A stretch of DNA of 61,387 nt from Oscillospiraceae bacterium (GCA_902768805.1 CACXMX010000006.1:1-61387); one strand, 5' to 3'. Shown: positions 23,686 through 33,391, counted from the stretch's first letter. Numbers and translations are program-made. Notes: a model not told the origin generated them from the letters alone.

Positions 23686-25935
23686 TTACTCTTCCGGACC
23701 GTCCAGAAACCGGCGCCAGCCGAGCACCCGGCTTTTCATGCCCTCCGTGTCCAGCACGCCCAAAGCAAAGCCTTTGCGCACCAGTTCCTCGGGGACGAAC
23801 TCGTCGTATTTCTCAAATACCGGGTTCTCCTTCGGATAGACCAGCTCCAGCGGATCGAGGTCCCGTTCCGCTTCCTCGCAGACGATCTCATAAAACTCCG
23901 CCTCGCTCACCTGCAAGGTGAACTGCATATAATACGGGCGGGAGGAATTCAGCCCCTTCAGCCCCAGGCGCCGCGCGCAGCGGAGCTTGAGGAAGCGCTC
24001 CAGCGCCAGGAACGCGTAGCTGCCCAGCCAGGGGAACAGCGCCCACATTTTCCCGCCGAGGTGCACCAGAGGCCGTTCGGACATCAGCGACTTGCGGAAG
24101 GTGTCCCGGGCGTCGGCCAGACGGCAGACCGCGTGGGGCATCAGATACGGGTAGGACAGATCTTCGCTGAGCACCCGGTACATCCGCTCCAGGATACGGG
24201 TGTGGATATCCCCGGCCACGTCGCCGAAATAGGCGGGGATATTGCCCTTGACCGGGCTGCAGTACACCTCCCGGCGCTTGTGGTCCACATCCTCCACGAC
24301 CCAGACGCGGCCGGCGATGGCGATCTTGTCTCCCACAGGGGGCGGCTTGACAATGGTCCCGAGCTGCTCGGGGCCCGAGCGCACGGTATATTCCACGTTT
24401 TCCCGGAACACGGCGTAGAACTTATAGTCGCTGACGATGCGTTCACCGGCAAGCCCCACGATCAATCCGCCGTTCTCGGTGCGCTCGATGTGGCCGATCT
24501 CCAGAAGATGCCGGAGCAGGACGCGGTAATCCTCCGGCCCGATCCGGCGAAAACAGCTGAGCGGCAGCACCCGGGAGGCCAGCTCGGCGGCCGTCATCTC
24601 GCCGCATGAGGCGAGAGTGCTCATGGTCTGGTGATACAGAAGACTGTAGGGCAGGCGGTCTGTCCGGGGAGGCTCCACGAAGCGCTCCTCCAGATACAGC
24701 TGGACCAGTGCTATGCCCTGGATCAGATACCAGGGGATGGAGTCCGGCAGCATGGCCCGGGCTTCCCAGTGGTCCTCACGCATAACGAACCACATTTCCG
24801 ACGGGTCGCCCCGCCGTCCGGTCCGTCCCATGCGCTGCAGGAACCCCGAGACCGTGAAGGGCGCGTCGATCTGAAAGGCGCGCTCCAGCCGGCCGATATC
24901 GATGCCGAGTTCCAGAGTGGCGGTGGCGCATACGCTCATCAGAGAGTCGTCGTCCTTCATATCGGATTCGGCGCTCTCACGATAGGAGGCGGAAAGATTG
25001 CCGTGGTGGATCAGAAAACGGTCGGGTTCCCGGTTCGCCTCGCAATACTGGCGCAGACTCTGGCACACGGACTCGCACTCCTCGCGGGAGTTGGTGAAGA
25101 CCAGACATTTCTTTCCCCGCGTGTGCTCGAAAATAAACCCTATGCCCGGGTCCGCCGCCCTCGGGGCGGTGTCCGAGGGTTCCTCGAGCGGGAGGATATC
25201 GGGCGGGACTGCGCGGCCCTCGTCGGCCTGAGGAGGGGAGTTGTAAAAATGCTCCATGGACAGCCGCCAGATCTCCCGGCCGCCGTCGAATTTCGGAATG
25301 ACCGTGCCCCGGCCGCTGCCCGCGGCCAAAAACCGTCCCGCCTCTTCGGGATCGCCGATGGTGGCGGAGAGCCCTATCCGTCTCGGAGAACAGCCGGCCA
25401 GGGCGCAAAGCCGCTCGATAAGGCAGAAGGTCTGCAGTCCGCGGTCCGCCCGAAGCAGCGAGTGGATCTCGTCGATGACGATGAAACGAAGATCCCCGAA
25501 CAGAGAGGGGATCTCCATATGCTTGTTGATCATCAGCGATTCCAGCGATTCGGGGGTGATCTGCAGTATACCGGAGGGCCGGCGCAGCAGCGCGCGTTTT
25601 CTCGACTGAGCCACGTCGCCGTGCCAGCGCCAGACGGGGATGTCCTCTTCCTCGCACAGCTCTTCCAGCCGTCCGAACTGGTCGTTGATCAGAGCCTTGA
25701 GCGGGGCAATGTACAGAACTCCCACAGTCTTCGGAGGGTCTTCGTCCAGCAGCGTAAGGATCGGGAAAAAGGCCGCCTCGGTCTTGCCGGAAGCGGTGGA
25801 TGCCGTCAGAAGCACATTTTCCTCCGTGCCGAAAATGGCGTCGCCGGCGGCGTTCTGCACGGCGCGCAGATTCTGCCAGCCGGAACGGTAGATGTACTCG
25901 CGGATAAAGGGAGCGTAGCGGTCAAAAACGTTCAT
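23686..25935 (-). CDS. Lhr-like DEAD/DEAH-box helicase (BrxHI-like)
   Basis: 749 residues. Superfamily 2 helicase motifs: TASTASGKTEA (Walker A, 44-54), APLKALINDQ (motif Ia), TPESLE, DEIH (155-158), SAT (190-192), LVFTNSREECE, and QRMGRTGRRG (motif VI, 367-376). A WH-like and core region (~400-700) resembles Lhr-type helicases but is much shorter than full Lhr (~1500). BrxHI of BREX systems is an Lhr-like helicase of this kind. The start overlaps the ATPase stop by 4 bases. No nuclease domain is visible. It probably unwinds or translocates on nucleic acid as part of the three-gene unit. Confidence 0.88.
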   Translation of the reverse strand: MNVFDRYAPFIREYIYRSGWQNLRAVQNAAGDAIFGTEENVLLTASTASGKTEAAFFPILTLLDEDPPKTVGVLYIAPLKALINDQFGRLEELCEEEDIPVWRWHGDVAQSRKRALLRRPSGILQITPESLESLMINKHMEIPSLFGDLRFIVIDEIHSLLRADRGLQTFCLIERLCALAGCSPRRIGLSATIGDPEEAGRFLAAGSGRGTVIPKFDGGREIWRLSMEHFYNSPPQADEGRAVPPDILPLEEPSDTAPRAADPGIGFIFEHTRGKKCLVFTNSREECESVCQSLRQYCEANREPDRFLIHHGNLSASYRESAESDMKDDDSLMSVCATATLELGIDIGRLERAFQIDAPFTVSGFLQRMGRTGRRGDPSEMWFVMREDHWEARAMLPDSIPWYLIQGIALVQLYLEERFVEPPRTDRLPYSLLYHQTMSTLASCGEMTAAELASRVLPLSCFRRIGPEDYRVLLRHLLEIGHIERTENGGLIVGLAGERIVSDYKFYAVFRENVEYTVRSGPEQLGTIVKPPPVGDKIAIAGRVWVVEDVDHKRREVYCSPVKGNIPAYFGDVAGDIHTRILERMYRVLSEDLSYPYLMPHAVCRLADARDTFRKSLMSERPLVHLGGKMWALFPWLGSYAFLALERFLKLRCARRLGLKGLNSSRPYYMQFTLQVSEAEFYEIVCEEAERDLDPLELVYPKENPVFEKYDEFVPEELVRKGFALGVLDTEGMKSRVLGWRRFLDGPEE

Positions 25936-27260
25936 ATCGTAAACTCCGCATAGGACGCGTCGGCCTCATCGGAAACAGCCTCCGACGGGGCAAAAGAGAA
26001 TCCGTCCGATTCCAGCAGTCCCGCGACGCTCATATCCGGGTTCTGATACAGCAGATCCATAAGCTCGATAAAGTCCCGGATGACTTCGCGCGGCGTGATG
26101 TTCTGATCCGCTCCGATGCGTCCGTACTCGATCCGCAGGAACAGCGCCAGATCGTCCGTGCTCAGGACGCGGGCGTACCCGTAAAGGTCCGCGTGCATCG
26201 CGGCGAGCTTTTCGCACAGCACCAGCATCTCCTCCGCGGTCAGCGGCTCGAGGCGGATCACGGGCGCGAGCAGATCCCGCGAGCCGGGACGGGAGAAGCG
26301 GCCCTCGGCGAGCCGGGAGCGCAGCGCCTCATAGCTGTAGATCCCCCGGCGCCGGTCCTCCATCGCCTGGGGCGTCGCGCTCATAATGATGCCCAGATAC
26401 CTGGCTTTGCCCTGCAGGGTGTCGTTGTACATGGTCAGGAGCTTCTCGTAGTTGTACTGACGCGTTACGGAGTTGGGGATCTTGTACAGGTTCACGAGCT
26501 CATCTACCATGATCATCATTCCGGAGTATCCGGCCATACGGAAGAAGGCGGCGAACAGCTTGAGATAGTCGTACCAGTCGTCATCGGTGATGATCACGCT
26601 GACGCCAAGCGCCTCCCGGGCCTCGCTTTTGAGCGTATACTCTCCGCGGAACCAACGGACGACCCTGGCTTTCGTTTCGTCGTCGCCGTCGATGGCGGCC
26701 CGGTAATAGGCTGAGAGGAGACGGGCAAATTCAAATCCGTGCACCAGCTCGCTGACCGCGGAGGTCACGGCGTAGATTTTCCGGTCGGTCGCCTCGGCGA
26801 GCGCGGCGTCGCCGGGAGAGAGCCCGGTCTCCAGAGCGGCCTCCGACTGCACCGCGCTGATCCAGCGGTCCAGGACCAGGGTCAGAGCGCCGCCCTCGGG
26901 TTTCGTTTTCGTAGACAGGTTGGTGATGAGCTCGCGATAGGTGGCCAGGCCCTGGCCCCGGGTGCCCTGAAGTCTGCGCTCGGGCGACAGGTCGGCGTCG
27001 GCCACGATGAAGCCTCTGTCCATCACATAATTGCGGATCGTCTGGAGCAGAAAGCTCTTTCCGCTGCCGTAACGCCCGACGATGAAGCGAAAGGACGCGC
27101 CGCCCTCGGAGATCACGTCCACGTCGTGAAGCAGAGCCTCGATCTCGCTCCTCCGGCCCACCGCGATGTATGGCAGACCGATGCGCGGCACAACGCCGCC
27201 CTTGAGAGAGTTCAGTACGGTCTGAGAGATGCGTCTGGGTACTTTTCGATCGCCTGTCAT
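25932..27260 (-). CDS. BREX-type ATP-binding protein (DUF2791/BrxD-like)
   Basis: 442 residues. The protein opens with GLPYIAVGRRSEIEALLHDVD and a P-loop GRYGSGKS (62-69). Walker B is IMVDE within a MMIMVDELVNLYK segment near residue 268, and a sensor stretch IIMSATPQAMEDRRRGI follows. This order matches the BREX system ATP-binding family (BrxD, DUF2791), AAA-type ATPases of the ORC/Cdc6-like group. Four-base overlaps on both sides (with the TerB gene and the helicase) show strict coupling. It probably loads or regulates the helicase. I see no other BREX genes here. Confidence 0.88.
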   Translation of the reverse strand: MTGDRKVPRRISQTVLNSLKGGVVPRIGLPYIAVGRRSEIEALLHDVDVISEGGASFRFIVGRYGSGKSFLLQTIRNYVMDRGFIVADADLSPERRLQGTRGQGLATYRELITNLSTKTKPEGGALTLVLDRWISAVQSEAALETGLSPGDAALAEATDRKIYAVTSAVSELVHGFEFARLLSAYYRAAIDGDDETKARVVRWFRGEYTLKSEAREALGVSVIITDDDWYDYLKLFAAFFRMAGYSGMMIMVDELVNLYKIPNSVTRQYNYEKLLTMYNDTLQGKARYLGIIMSATPQAMEDRRRGIYSYEALRSRLAEGRFSRPGSRDLLAPVIRLEPLTAEEMLVLCEKLAAMHADLYGYARVLSTDDLALFLRIEYGRIGADQNITPREVIRDFIELMDLLYQNPDMSVAGLLESDGFSFAPSEAVSDEADASYAEFTI

Positions 27261-29119
27261 GGTCTGACTCCTTCCAGCATGAGCGCCAGATCGTCCCGGT
27301 AATCCTCTACCAGGGAGAGCTTGTCGTCCTCACAGATGAGGACCGTGTCGCCGATATCGTCAAACAGCGCTTCATTGATCATATCCGCGGTCAGGGAAGG
27401 CAGCATATGCCTTTCCCGGATCAGCGCCTCGGGCCGCTCTCCTCTCAGAAGTGCGCGAAGCACATCGATCTGAGCGGCGTCCAACGGCAGCGGCGTGTCC
27501 TCCGGAGCAGCGTCCGCGGCAGCCGGGACTTCAAAGGAGGGGGAAGCTTCCCGAAGCTCTTCCTCGGTGAGAAGACTGTCACGGGTCACGGCGGCATCGC
27601 TGCGTATCCGCTCCAGATCGCTGAGATCAATGGTGATCTTCGGCCGCCTTGCCTCCCGCAGGGCGGCCGCATCCTCGGCGACAGCGGCGTCGATGAACGG
27701 ATCGGCCCAGGCGTCCTCCCGCTTTTCGCGGAGCGAGCGCCCGGCTCCGACGTGACGGCGCAGCTTTGCCTCCGCCTGATGCAGAAAGCCTTTCAGCCGG
27801 TTAAGGTCCGGAGGATCGGCAGGGTAGGAATCCTCAGCCCAGACACCGCCGCGGCAGCGATAGAGGCGTGTATCATCGAACACGAATTCACGATCCGACG
27901 ACGGAAAACGGGGGTATACGAGCGCGTTGGACAGCGGGAACCAGGGGCGGGACGTACGTTTGCCGAAACAGAGGGTGAAGGGATCGCATCCGTTCCAGCG
28001 GTATCCGGACCGGGCGCGCCGCCAGACTTCGGCAAAAAGATGCGCGCCCCTCGCGGCATCCGCGGCCAGAACGGGGGATAAGGCGGTCTTCTTCCCGCCG
28101 AAACGGCAGAGAGCGGCAAAGACCTCCGCGTCCGAATGCGCGTCGGGATCCCGCAGCGCGGCGAGGCCGCTGTCGTATTCCGAGAGATGGGGCGCGGCGG
28201 CGCGGGCGGTTTCCGCGCTCAGATCCGAGAGAACTGCGAATTCCATCTTCCAGCGGCGCAGATTGCGGCGCATGCTCTCGTTTCCGTATCCGGCATCCAG
28301 AAAACCCGCCTCAAACGCCGTCAGCTGCCGAAGGGTATCCTCCGGAGAAGACGCACCGATGCCGTTGAGGAGCTCATAGAGGTAGATGCAGGCGGCAGAG
28401 ACCGGTATGGGAAGATACTCGCCGCGGCGCACCTTCGTCCGCCAGGCAAAATACCCGCGCAGCTGCCCCGTGTTCATGTCGTGATAAGTGGGATAATAGC
28501 AGACGAAACCGCCCGTCCACGGGGCGTCGTCCTCATAATCCTCCATGAATTTCGCCTGACGGTAAAAATTGGTCACCCGCTCCTCCCGCGGAGTCCCGCC
28601 GTACTCATACAGGCGGCGCATCCGCCGCAGACGTTCCGGCAGAGCCTCCCGTTCGGGGCGATAGGAGCTGCCGGAGAAGGGAAGAGGGGTGTCCTTATAG
28701 GATGTACCGCCGGCGGAGGGGACGGACTCGAGAACAATGGTCGCGCCGCTGCCGGACAGGATTCCCGCTGACAGGGCTTTGCCGCCGGACGCTCCGGCGG
28801 CCCGGTCAAAGAGAGCGCGCACCAGGTCCGGCTCGGTGCTCTCGTCAAACGCCACACCGACCCATTTCGTCCCCTGCATGCGAAGCGGCGCGCCGAGCCA
28901 GGGCCTCGGCGTGTCCCGCAGGACGAGTGAGCCGCACTTGAGATCGCAGCGCTCGATCATGACGCCGCGCTCTCCGTCCCACTGGCGCATCAGCAGCGCG
29001 ATCCAGCGGCCGGTCCGGGGATCGCACAGAACGGAGAACCCCGGGAAGTCGGACCACCGGCGCTGTTCGCGGATATGATATTTTTCCTCTGCGTAGGCAG
29101 CGAGTTCCGCAAGCTCCAC
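27257..29119 (-). CDS. TerB_N/TerB_C domain protein
   Basis: 620 residues starting at GTG with GGAGG 7 nt upstream. Residues ~10-108 look like an MmcQ/YjbR-type fold (IERCDLKCGS, MQGTKWVGVAFD). Residues ~165-370 match the TerB N-terminal domain: FYRQAKFMEDYEDD, YYPTYHDMNTGQLRGYFAWRTKVRRGEY and CIYLYELLNGIG. The C-terminal part (~440-615) has the TerB_C pattern: ITIDLSDLERIRSDA, then FDDIGDTVLICEDDKLSLVEDY. In comparative genomics, TerB-type domains are associated with stress and phage-response systems. First gene of the unit with the ATPase and helicase. Its biochemical role is unknown; a scaffold or nucleic-acid/metal sensor is possible. Confidence 0.83.
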   Translation of the reverse strand: MELAELAAYAEEKYHIREQRRWSDFPGFSVLCDPRTGRWIALLMRQWDGERGVMIERCDLKCGSLVLRDTPRPWLGAPLRMQGTKWVGVAFDESTEPDLVRALFDRAAGASGGKALSAGILSGSGATIVLESVPSAGGTSYKDTPLPFSGSSYRPEREALPERLRRMRRLYEYGGTPREERVTNFYRQAKFMEDYEDDAPWTGGFVCYYPTYHDMNTGQLRGYFAWRTKVRRGEYLPIPVSAACIYLYELLNGIGASSPEDTLRQLTAFEAGFLDAGYGNESMRRNLRRWKMEFAVLSDLSAETARAAAPHLSEYDSGLAALRDPDAHSDAEVFAALCRFGGKKTALSPVLAADAARGAHLFAEVWRRARSGYRWNGCDPFTLCFGKRTSRPWFPLSNALVYPRFPSSDREFVFDDTRLYRCRGGVWAEDSYPADPPDLNRLKGFLHQAEAKLRRHVGAGRSLREKREDAWADPFIDAAVAEDAAALREARRPKITIDLSDLERIRSDAAVTRDSLLTEEELREASPSFEVPAAADAAPEDTPLPLDAAQIDVLRALLRGERPEALIRERHMLPSLTADMINEALFDDIGDTVLICEDDKLSLVEDYRDDLALMLEGVRP

Positions 29120-29150
29120 CGGCGTCCCTCCGTAAACAGATCTCGGGAAA

Positions 29151-29179
29151 AGTATATATCATGTGCGGCAGTGAATCAA
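29151..29179 (-). promoter_or_regulatory. Promoter of the TerB-ATPase-helicase operon
   Basis: On minus: TTGATT (29179-29174), a 17-nt spacer and TATACT (29156-29151), about 32 nt before the GTG start. Confidence 0.7.
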
Positions 29180-29233
29180 GAATGAGTCGCGGCCCCGCCT
29201 TCGGGAAGGAGAGCCGGACGCCCCGGAAAGAAG

Positions 29234-29285
29234 AAGGACGGTATCGCCCCGGAGCGGCCGGAGGCCGCCGGGGGATACCGTCCTT
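29234..29285 (-). terminator. Terminator after the alpha/beta hydrolase gene
   Basis: Long inverted repeat (AAGGACGGTAT mirrored as ATACCGTCCTT) with GC-rich inner pairing and one bulge, just after the minus-strand stop at 29311. It isolates the helicase operon from the gene upstream of it. Confidence 0.75.
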
Positions 29286-29310
29286 ATCCGCTTGCCGGAG
29301 AGGGACGTTC

Positions 29311-31161
29311 TCAGGGAGTGTATACGACCTCGCCGGTGCGGAGGTCGCGGCGGTAATGCCGGAGGAAACCGTAGGCGATGTCGCCGTAGCCCGGCCAGAG
29401 CGAGTGCATAAGGTATTCCGTGACATTCAATCCGATCATCGGGATCCCCCTGCCGTTGCGGATGAGCCATTCCCCGTTGCGCCATTCGCCGTTGATCGTG
29501 GTGAGACGGAAGGAGTCGTACGGGCGCCCGATCACGGGATATTTCACGTAATCGAATTCCTCGACCGGAGCGATGCCGTTGAATTTGCAGTAGGTCTGCA
29601 GGAAGTCGCGTCCGCCCTCGTTGAGATGGTTGTTCTCGGCGTCCCAGGCAGCGAAGTCGTTGGTGGAGGAGATCAGCATGGCCGGCAGATCGATGGTTTT
29701 GTACAGCTCCTCGGCGGAATCCGGAAGGTCGCGCAGTGGCATGGCCATCGGCGCGGCGGCCGCGAACATCTCCGGATGACGGGCGATGATGTGGTAAGTC
29801 GCCCAGCCGCCCATGGAGTAGCCGGTGACCCACACCCGCTCGGGGTCGAGGGCGGGGTATTTGTCCAGCATGTATTTTACGAAGCGGGGCAGCACCTCCC
29901 CGGCGATCACCGTTATGCCGCTGTGCATCGGAGCGGCGACGGCGAAATGCTCTCTTCCGGCCGTAAGCAGAATGCCGGTCTCGTCCAGGAACATCAGATG
30001 GTCGTCCCCGCCGCCGTGGTTGGCGAGCAGGAGCGGTACGCTGTGCTCGGGGGCGGTGTTGTCGAGCACGTCCCGGGGCAGGACCTCATACCAGGTGTCA
30101 AGGTAATCTCCGGGCACGGCCATGGGCCCGTCGACGCTCTTCATATCGCTGAAGCGCTCCGAGTCATGCACAAAGGTCACCTGCAGATCGCCGATCACCG
30201 TCCGCCCGTTCAGAATGGGATTGCGGGCGGAGAGCGCGAAGCGGGTGATGGGGGGAGCGGGGACATAGCCCCGGTAGCAGTTCGTAACTCTCGGCTCAAG
30301 GTACTTCGTGGGTATGTTGTTTGAACGCTGCAGGAACATGAACATGCTGCGGAAGGCCTTTTCCATCCAATAACCGACGTTCCCGCCGGAGTCTTCGGCT
30401 GTCCGCACCTGACGGAGAGGGAGAGCCTGATTGTAAAAATGCTCGACGCCGTCGCTGAAGGAATAGGCGTCGGTCCCGTTCGCGTCACGGAATTTCCGGA
30501 TCGCAGCGGAGCTGCCGTTGACGATGAACGCGGGGACATACTGACTGACGGTCACGGTCTCGGACATCTCGCCGCCGTAGGTGAAATATCCGGCCACGCG
30601 TCCGATCAGTTCGTCACGGGAGCCCGCGACGAAATTATTCATGAAGGTCGCGCCTTTTCCGACGCCGAACATATAGGTCTTGCCGTATCCGCCGCAGTAC
30701 TCGCTCTCTGCGGGTACGCAGCGCCTGCCGTCGATCTCCACAAAGGCCTTCTGACTCAGCAGCGCGTTGTGGAGCACATAGGCGTGCTGCAGATCATCCT
30801 CCGTATAGCCGGCGTCATCGGCGGGCATCTCCAGAAGAACGGTCCCGACGGCCTCGTTGATGAGCCGGATCAGCCCGAGCTCCTCCAGCCACGCCATGCC
30901 CGCTTCCTTGGTCTCAAAGCGGCGGTCGGCAAAAACGATAAAGGTGGTGTTGTTCCGCGCGCCTGTCTCGCCGCCGTACAGGTTGGGGGAGCGATAGATG
31001 TACACCAGTCCCTGAGGATAGTTCTCCAGCGCGGGATTCAGGATCTGCGTGAAAAATGTGCCTCCGGGCAGCCGCGAGGTCACGCCGACGGCGTGGGCGC
31101 GCACTTCCTCGAGCGTCTCGAAGGTGGCAGGATTATCCTGCCGGTTCCAATAATTCAGCAT
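29311..31161 (-). CDS. Alpha/beta-hydrolase fold protein (prolyl-oligopeptidase/esterase-like)
   Basis: 616 residues. The C-terminal half (~345-600) holds an alpha/beta hydrolase: VPLLLANHGGGDDH (oxyanion region), VWVTGYSMGGWATYHIIARHPEMF with the nucleophile serine in G-Y-S-M-G, and LISSTNDFAAWDAENN, a likely acid-residue loop. The N-terminal ~340 residues form a domain I cannot name, possibly a substrate-gating or beta-rich domain. No signal peptide is visible, unlike secreted feruloyl or PHB esterases. It has AAGGAGGAG upstream and is monocistronic with a terminator. Substrate unknown. Confidence 0.72.
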   Translation of the reverse strand: MLNYWNRQDNPATFETLEEVRAHAVGVTSRLPGGTFFTQILNPALENYPQGLVYIYRSPNLYGGETGARNNTTFIVFADRRFETKEAGMAWLEELGLIRLINEAVGTVLLEMPADDAGYTEDDLQHAYVLHNALLSQKAFVEIDGRRCVPAESEYCGGYGKTYMFGVGKGATFMNNFVAGSRDELIGRVAGYFTYGGEMSETVTVSQYVPAFIVNGSSAAIRKFRDANGTDAYSFSDGVEHFYNQALPLRQVRTAEDSGGNVGYWMEKAFRSMFMFLQRSNNIPTKYLEPRVTNCYRGYVPAPPITRFALSARNPILNGRTVIGDLQVTFVHDSERFSDMKSVDGPMAVPGDYLDTWYEVLPRDVLDNTAPEHSVPLLLANHGGGDDHLMFLDETGILLTAGREHFAVAAPMHSGITVIAGEVLPRFVKYMLDKYPALDPERVWVTGYSMGGWATYHIIARHPEMFAAAAPMAMPLRDLPDSAEELYKTIDLPAMLISSTNDFAAWDAENNHLNEGGRDFLQTYCKFNGIAPVEEFDYVKYPVIGRPYDSFRLTTINGEWRNGEWLIRNGRGIPMIGLNVTEYLMHSLWPGYGDIAYGFLRHYRRDLRTGEVVYTP

Positions 31162-31304
31162 GAATACTCCTCCTTGGTGATTCGTCTGATGAGATCGGGG
31201 ATCGATACGCTTTCAGTATAGGCCCGAGGGATACCCCTGTCAACGATTCTGGACACCGGCGGAGCGGGGAGGTCCGGCGGCCGTACCCGCGCCGCCGCTT
31301 CGGA

Positions 31305-31334
31305 TTGACAGTCTCAAGCCGCCGATGATACAAT
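31305..31334 (+). promoter_or_regulatory. Promoter of the lysA operon
   Basis: Consensus TTGACA (31305-31310), an 18-nt spacer and TACAAT (31329-31334), 34 nt before the GTG start. Confidence 0.8.
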
Positions 31335-31367
31335 AAACGGGATTTTCCATGGTGCGGAGGTGATCGC

Positions 31368-32663
31368 GTGATCTCTGACAATATCACCCGGGACGCCGAC
31401 GGAACACTGCGTTTCGCCGGACATTCCGCCGACGAGCTGGCCGACACGTTCGGCACGCCGCTTTACCTGATGGATGAAAAACGGATACGGGACAACTGCC
31501 GCATGTATCTTGCCGCTTTCCGGGAGCATTTCGGGGAGAACTCCGCCGTGCTCTATGCCGCGAAGGCCTGCGCCTTCAAGGCGATATGCCGTATCGCGGC
31601 TGAAGAGGGCATGGGGCTGGACGCCGTTTCCGTCGGAGAGATCCATACGGCCCTTGAAGCCGGGTTCCCGGCGGACAGGATCTATTTTCACGGCGACGCC
31701 AAAACCGACGATGACATCCGCTATGCGCTGGACAGGAACGTGGGCTGCTTTGTCGTGGACAACGAGACGGAGCTCGAAGCGCTCTCGGCCGAGACGAAAA
31801 GACGCTCCGTCCGTCAGAAGGTGCTCCTGCGCGTCACTCCGGGGATCGACCCCCACACCTATGAGGCCGTCAATACGGGAACGGTGGACGTGAAATTCGG
31901 CGTTCCCATTGAGACCGGTCAGGCTTTGGAATTTGTCCGCCGGGCCCTGGACGAAGAGAGCCTGGACGTGGCGGGCCTCCACTGCCATGTCGGCTCCGAG
32001 GTGTTTGACGAGGATGTGTTTGAGCGCACCTGTGACGTTATGACGGCCTTTATGGCCCGTCTGCGCCGGGAACTGGGCTATACGGCGCGGGAGCTGGATC
32101 TCGGCGGAGGGTACGGGGTGCGCTATGTGGAGAGCGATCCCCGCGCGGACATCCCCGCGCGCATCGGCGAGGTCGCCTCTCACCTGAAGCGGATCCTCGG
32201 CGAGGCCGGACTGCCCATGCCCCGGATCCTTATGGAACCGGGACGGAGCATCGTGGCCGACGCGGGAATGACCGTATACACCGTATGTACCGTCAAGCAT
32301 ATCCCGAACTGCAAAAACTACGTCATCACGGACGGAGGCATGGCGGACGATCCGCGCTGGTGCCTTTACAGAGCGCGCTACAGCGTGCTGCACGCGAGCC
32401 GTGAGACCGGCGAGAACGAGATATTCGACCTGGCGGGCCGATGCTGCGAGAGCGGGGACATCGTACAGCCTGCTGTGGAGCTGCCGGCGGATACCCGCCG
32501 GGGCGACCGGGTGTGCGTATGCACGACGGGCGCTTATAATTACTCCATGGCGTCCAATTATAACCGGCTGGGCCGTCCGCCGGTGGTCATGCTCACCGGG
32601 GGATCGGCTTGGACGGCCGTCCGCCGCGAGACCGCAGAGGACCTCTGCGCTTTGGACCTGTAG
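31368..32663 (+). CDS. lysA: Diaminopimelate decarboxylase
   Basis: 431 residues, starting at GTG with GCGGAGG 7 nt upstream. The last step of lysine synthesis: meso-diaminopimelate to lysine with PLP. The PLP lysine is K66 in VLYAAKACAFK. Other family motifs are GLHCHVGSEVFD, LDLGGGYGVRY (glycine-rich phosphate loop), LMEPGRSIVADAG, CCESGDI and the C-terminal GAYNYSMASNYN with the active-site tyrosine. Normal length. It is followed 8 nt later by a methyltransferase gene. Confidence 0.95.
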   Translation: MISDNITRDADGTLRFAGHSADELADTFGTPLYLMDEKRIRDNCRMYLAAFREHFGENSAVLYAAKACAFKAICRIAAEEGMGLDAVSVGEIHTALEAGFPADRIYFHGDAKTDDDIRYALDRNVGCFVVDNETELEALSAETKRRSVRQKVLLRVTPGIDPHTYEAVNTGTVDVKFGVPIETGQALEFVRRALDEESLDVAGLHCHVGSEVFDEDVFERTCDVMTAFMARLRRELGYTARELDLGGGYGVRYVESDPRADIPARIGEVASHLKRILGEAGLPMPRILMEPGRSIVADAGMTVYTVCTVKHIPNCKNYVITDGGMADDPRWCLYRARYSVLHASRETGENEIFDLAGRCCESGDIVQPAVELPADTRRGDRVCVCTTGAYNYSMASNYNRLGRPPVVMLTGGSAWTAVRRETAEDLCALDL

Positions 32664-32671
32664 GAGGCGGC

Positions 32672-33391
32672 ATGTACAGCAGCGCTTTCTGCCGGGTGTA
32701 CAACGAGTTCGGCTGGAACGTATATCCCGAGGTCTTCGCGGCGCAGCTGCTGAGACTGCCCGAACTTCAAAACGGCTCCGTGAAAACCGCGCTGGACCTT
32801 GGCTGCGGGACAGGCGTGCTCTGCGGAGCCCTCGCCGAACATGGAATCGACACCCTGGGCGTGGACCTGTCCGAAGGGATGATCGGCATTGCCCGCCGGA
32901 GCGCGCCGTCGCTCCGGTTTGAAACGGGCGACATGGTCACCTTTCGGACGGGGGATACCTTCGATCTCGTAACCTGCACGGGAGACGCGCTCAACCATAT
33001 CTTCGATCCGGGAGATGTGCGCCGCGTCTTCGATAACGTATACGCCATGCTCTCGCCCGGAGGCCGTTTCGTTTTCGACCTGCTGGGCGAAGGGGAAGTG
33101 CCCGACGGCGAACCCTTCACACTTGACTACAGCGACAGCGTACGCGCCGTGTTCCGCACCGCGAGAGAGCCGGACGACGCCGTGCGTCTGAGCGTTTCCG
33201 TCTTTGAGAACGGATCGCTCTCTTTTGAAGAAAACATCATCGAAAAACTCCACCCGCCGGAGGATGTGCGGCTCATGCTGCGCGAGGCGGGCTTTACGGT
33301 CATTCGCTTTGCCCACCGACTGTCGGAGGAGGAAGGGGCGGACGCCGCGGCGTGGTTTGTGATCGCCGGAAAGGACGGAATTCATGCGTAA
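32672..33391 (+). CDS. Class I SAM-dependent methyltransferase
   Basis: 239 residues. The SAM-binding motif is TALDLGCGTGVLCG (residues ~39-52), followed by TLGVDLSEGMIGIARR and a motif IV-like CTGDALNHIFDPGDV, the arrangement of class I enzymes. N-terminal residues (YNEFGWNVYPEVFAAQLL) resemble small-molecule methyltransferases. The substrate is unknown. I chose the ATG at 32672, since TAGGAGGCGG directly precedes it. It ends with an 8-bp overlap with the secreted protein gene. Confidence 0.88.
   Translation: MYSSAFCRVYNEFGWNVYPEVFAAQLLRLPELQNGSVKTALDLGCGTGVLCGALAEHGIDTLGVDLSEGMIGIARRSAPSLRFETGDMVTFRTGDTFDLVTCTGDALNHIFDPGDVRRVFDNVYAMLSPGGRFVFDLLGEGEVPDGEPFTLDYSDSVRAVFRTAREPDDAVRLSVSVFENGSLSFEENIIEKLHPPEDVRLMLREAGFTVIRFAHRLSEEEGADAAAWFVIAGKDGIHA

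Noticed and set aside
23686..29119. A complete BREX system
   Set aside because: No BrxX/PglX, PglZ, BrxC or related genes are in the neighbourhood; only BrxD-like and BrxHI-like parts are seen.
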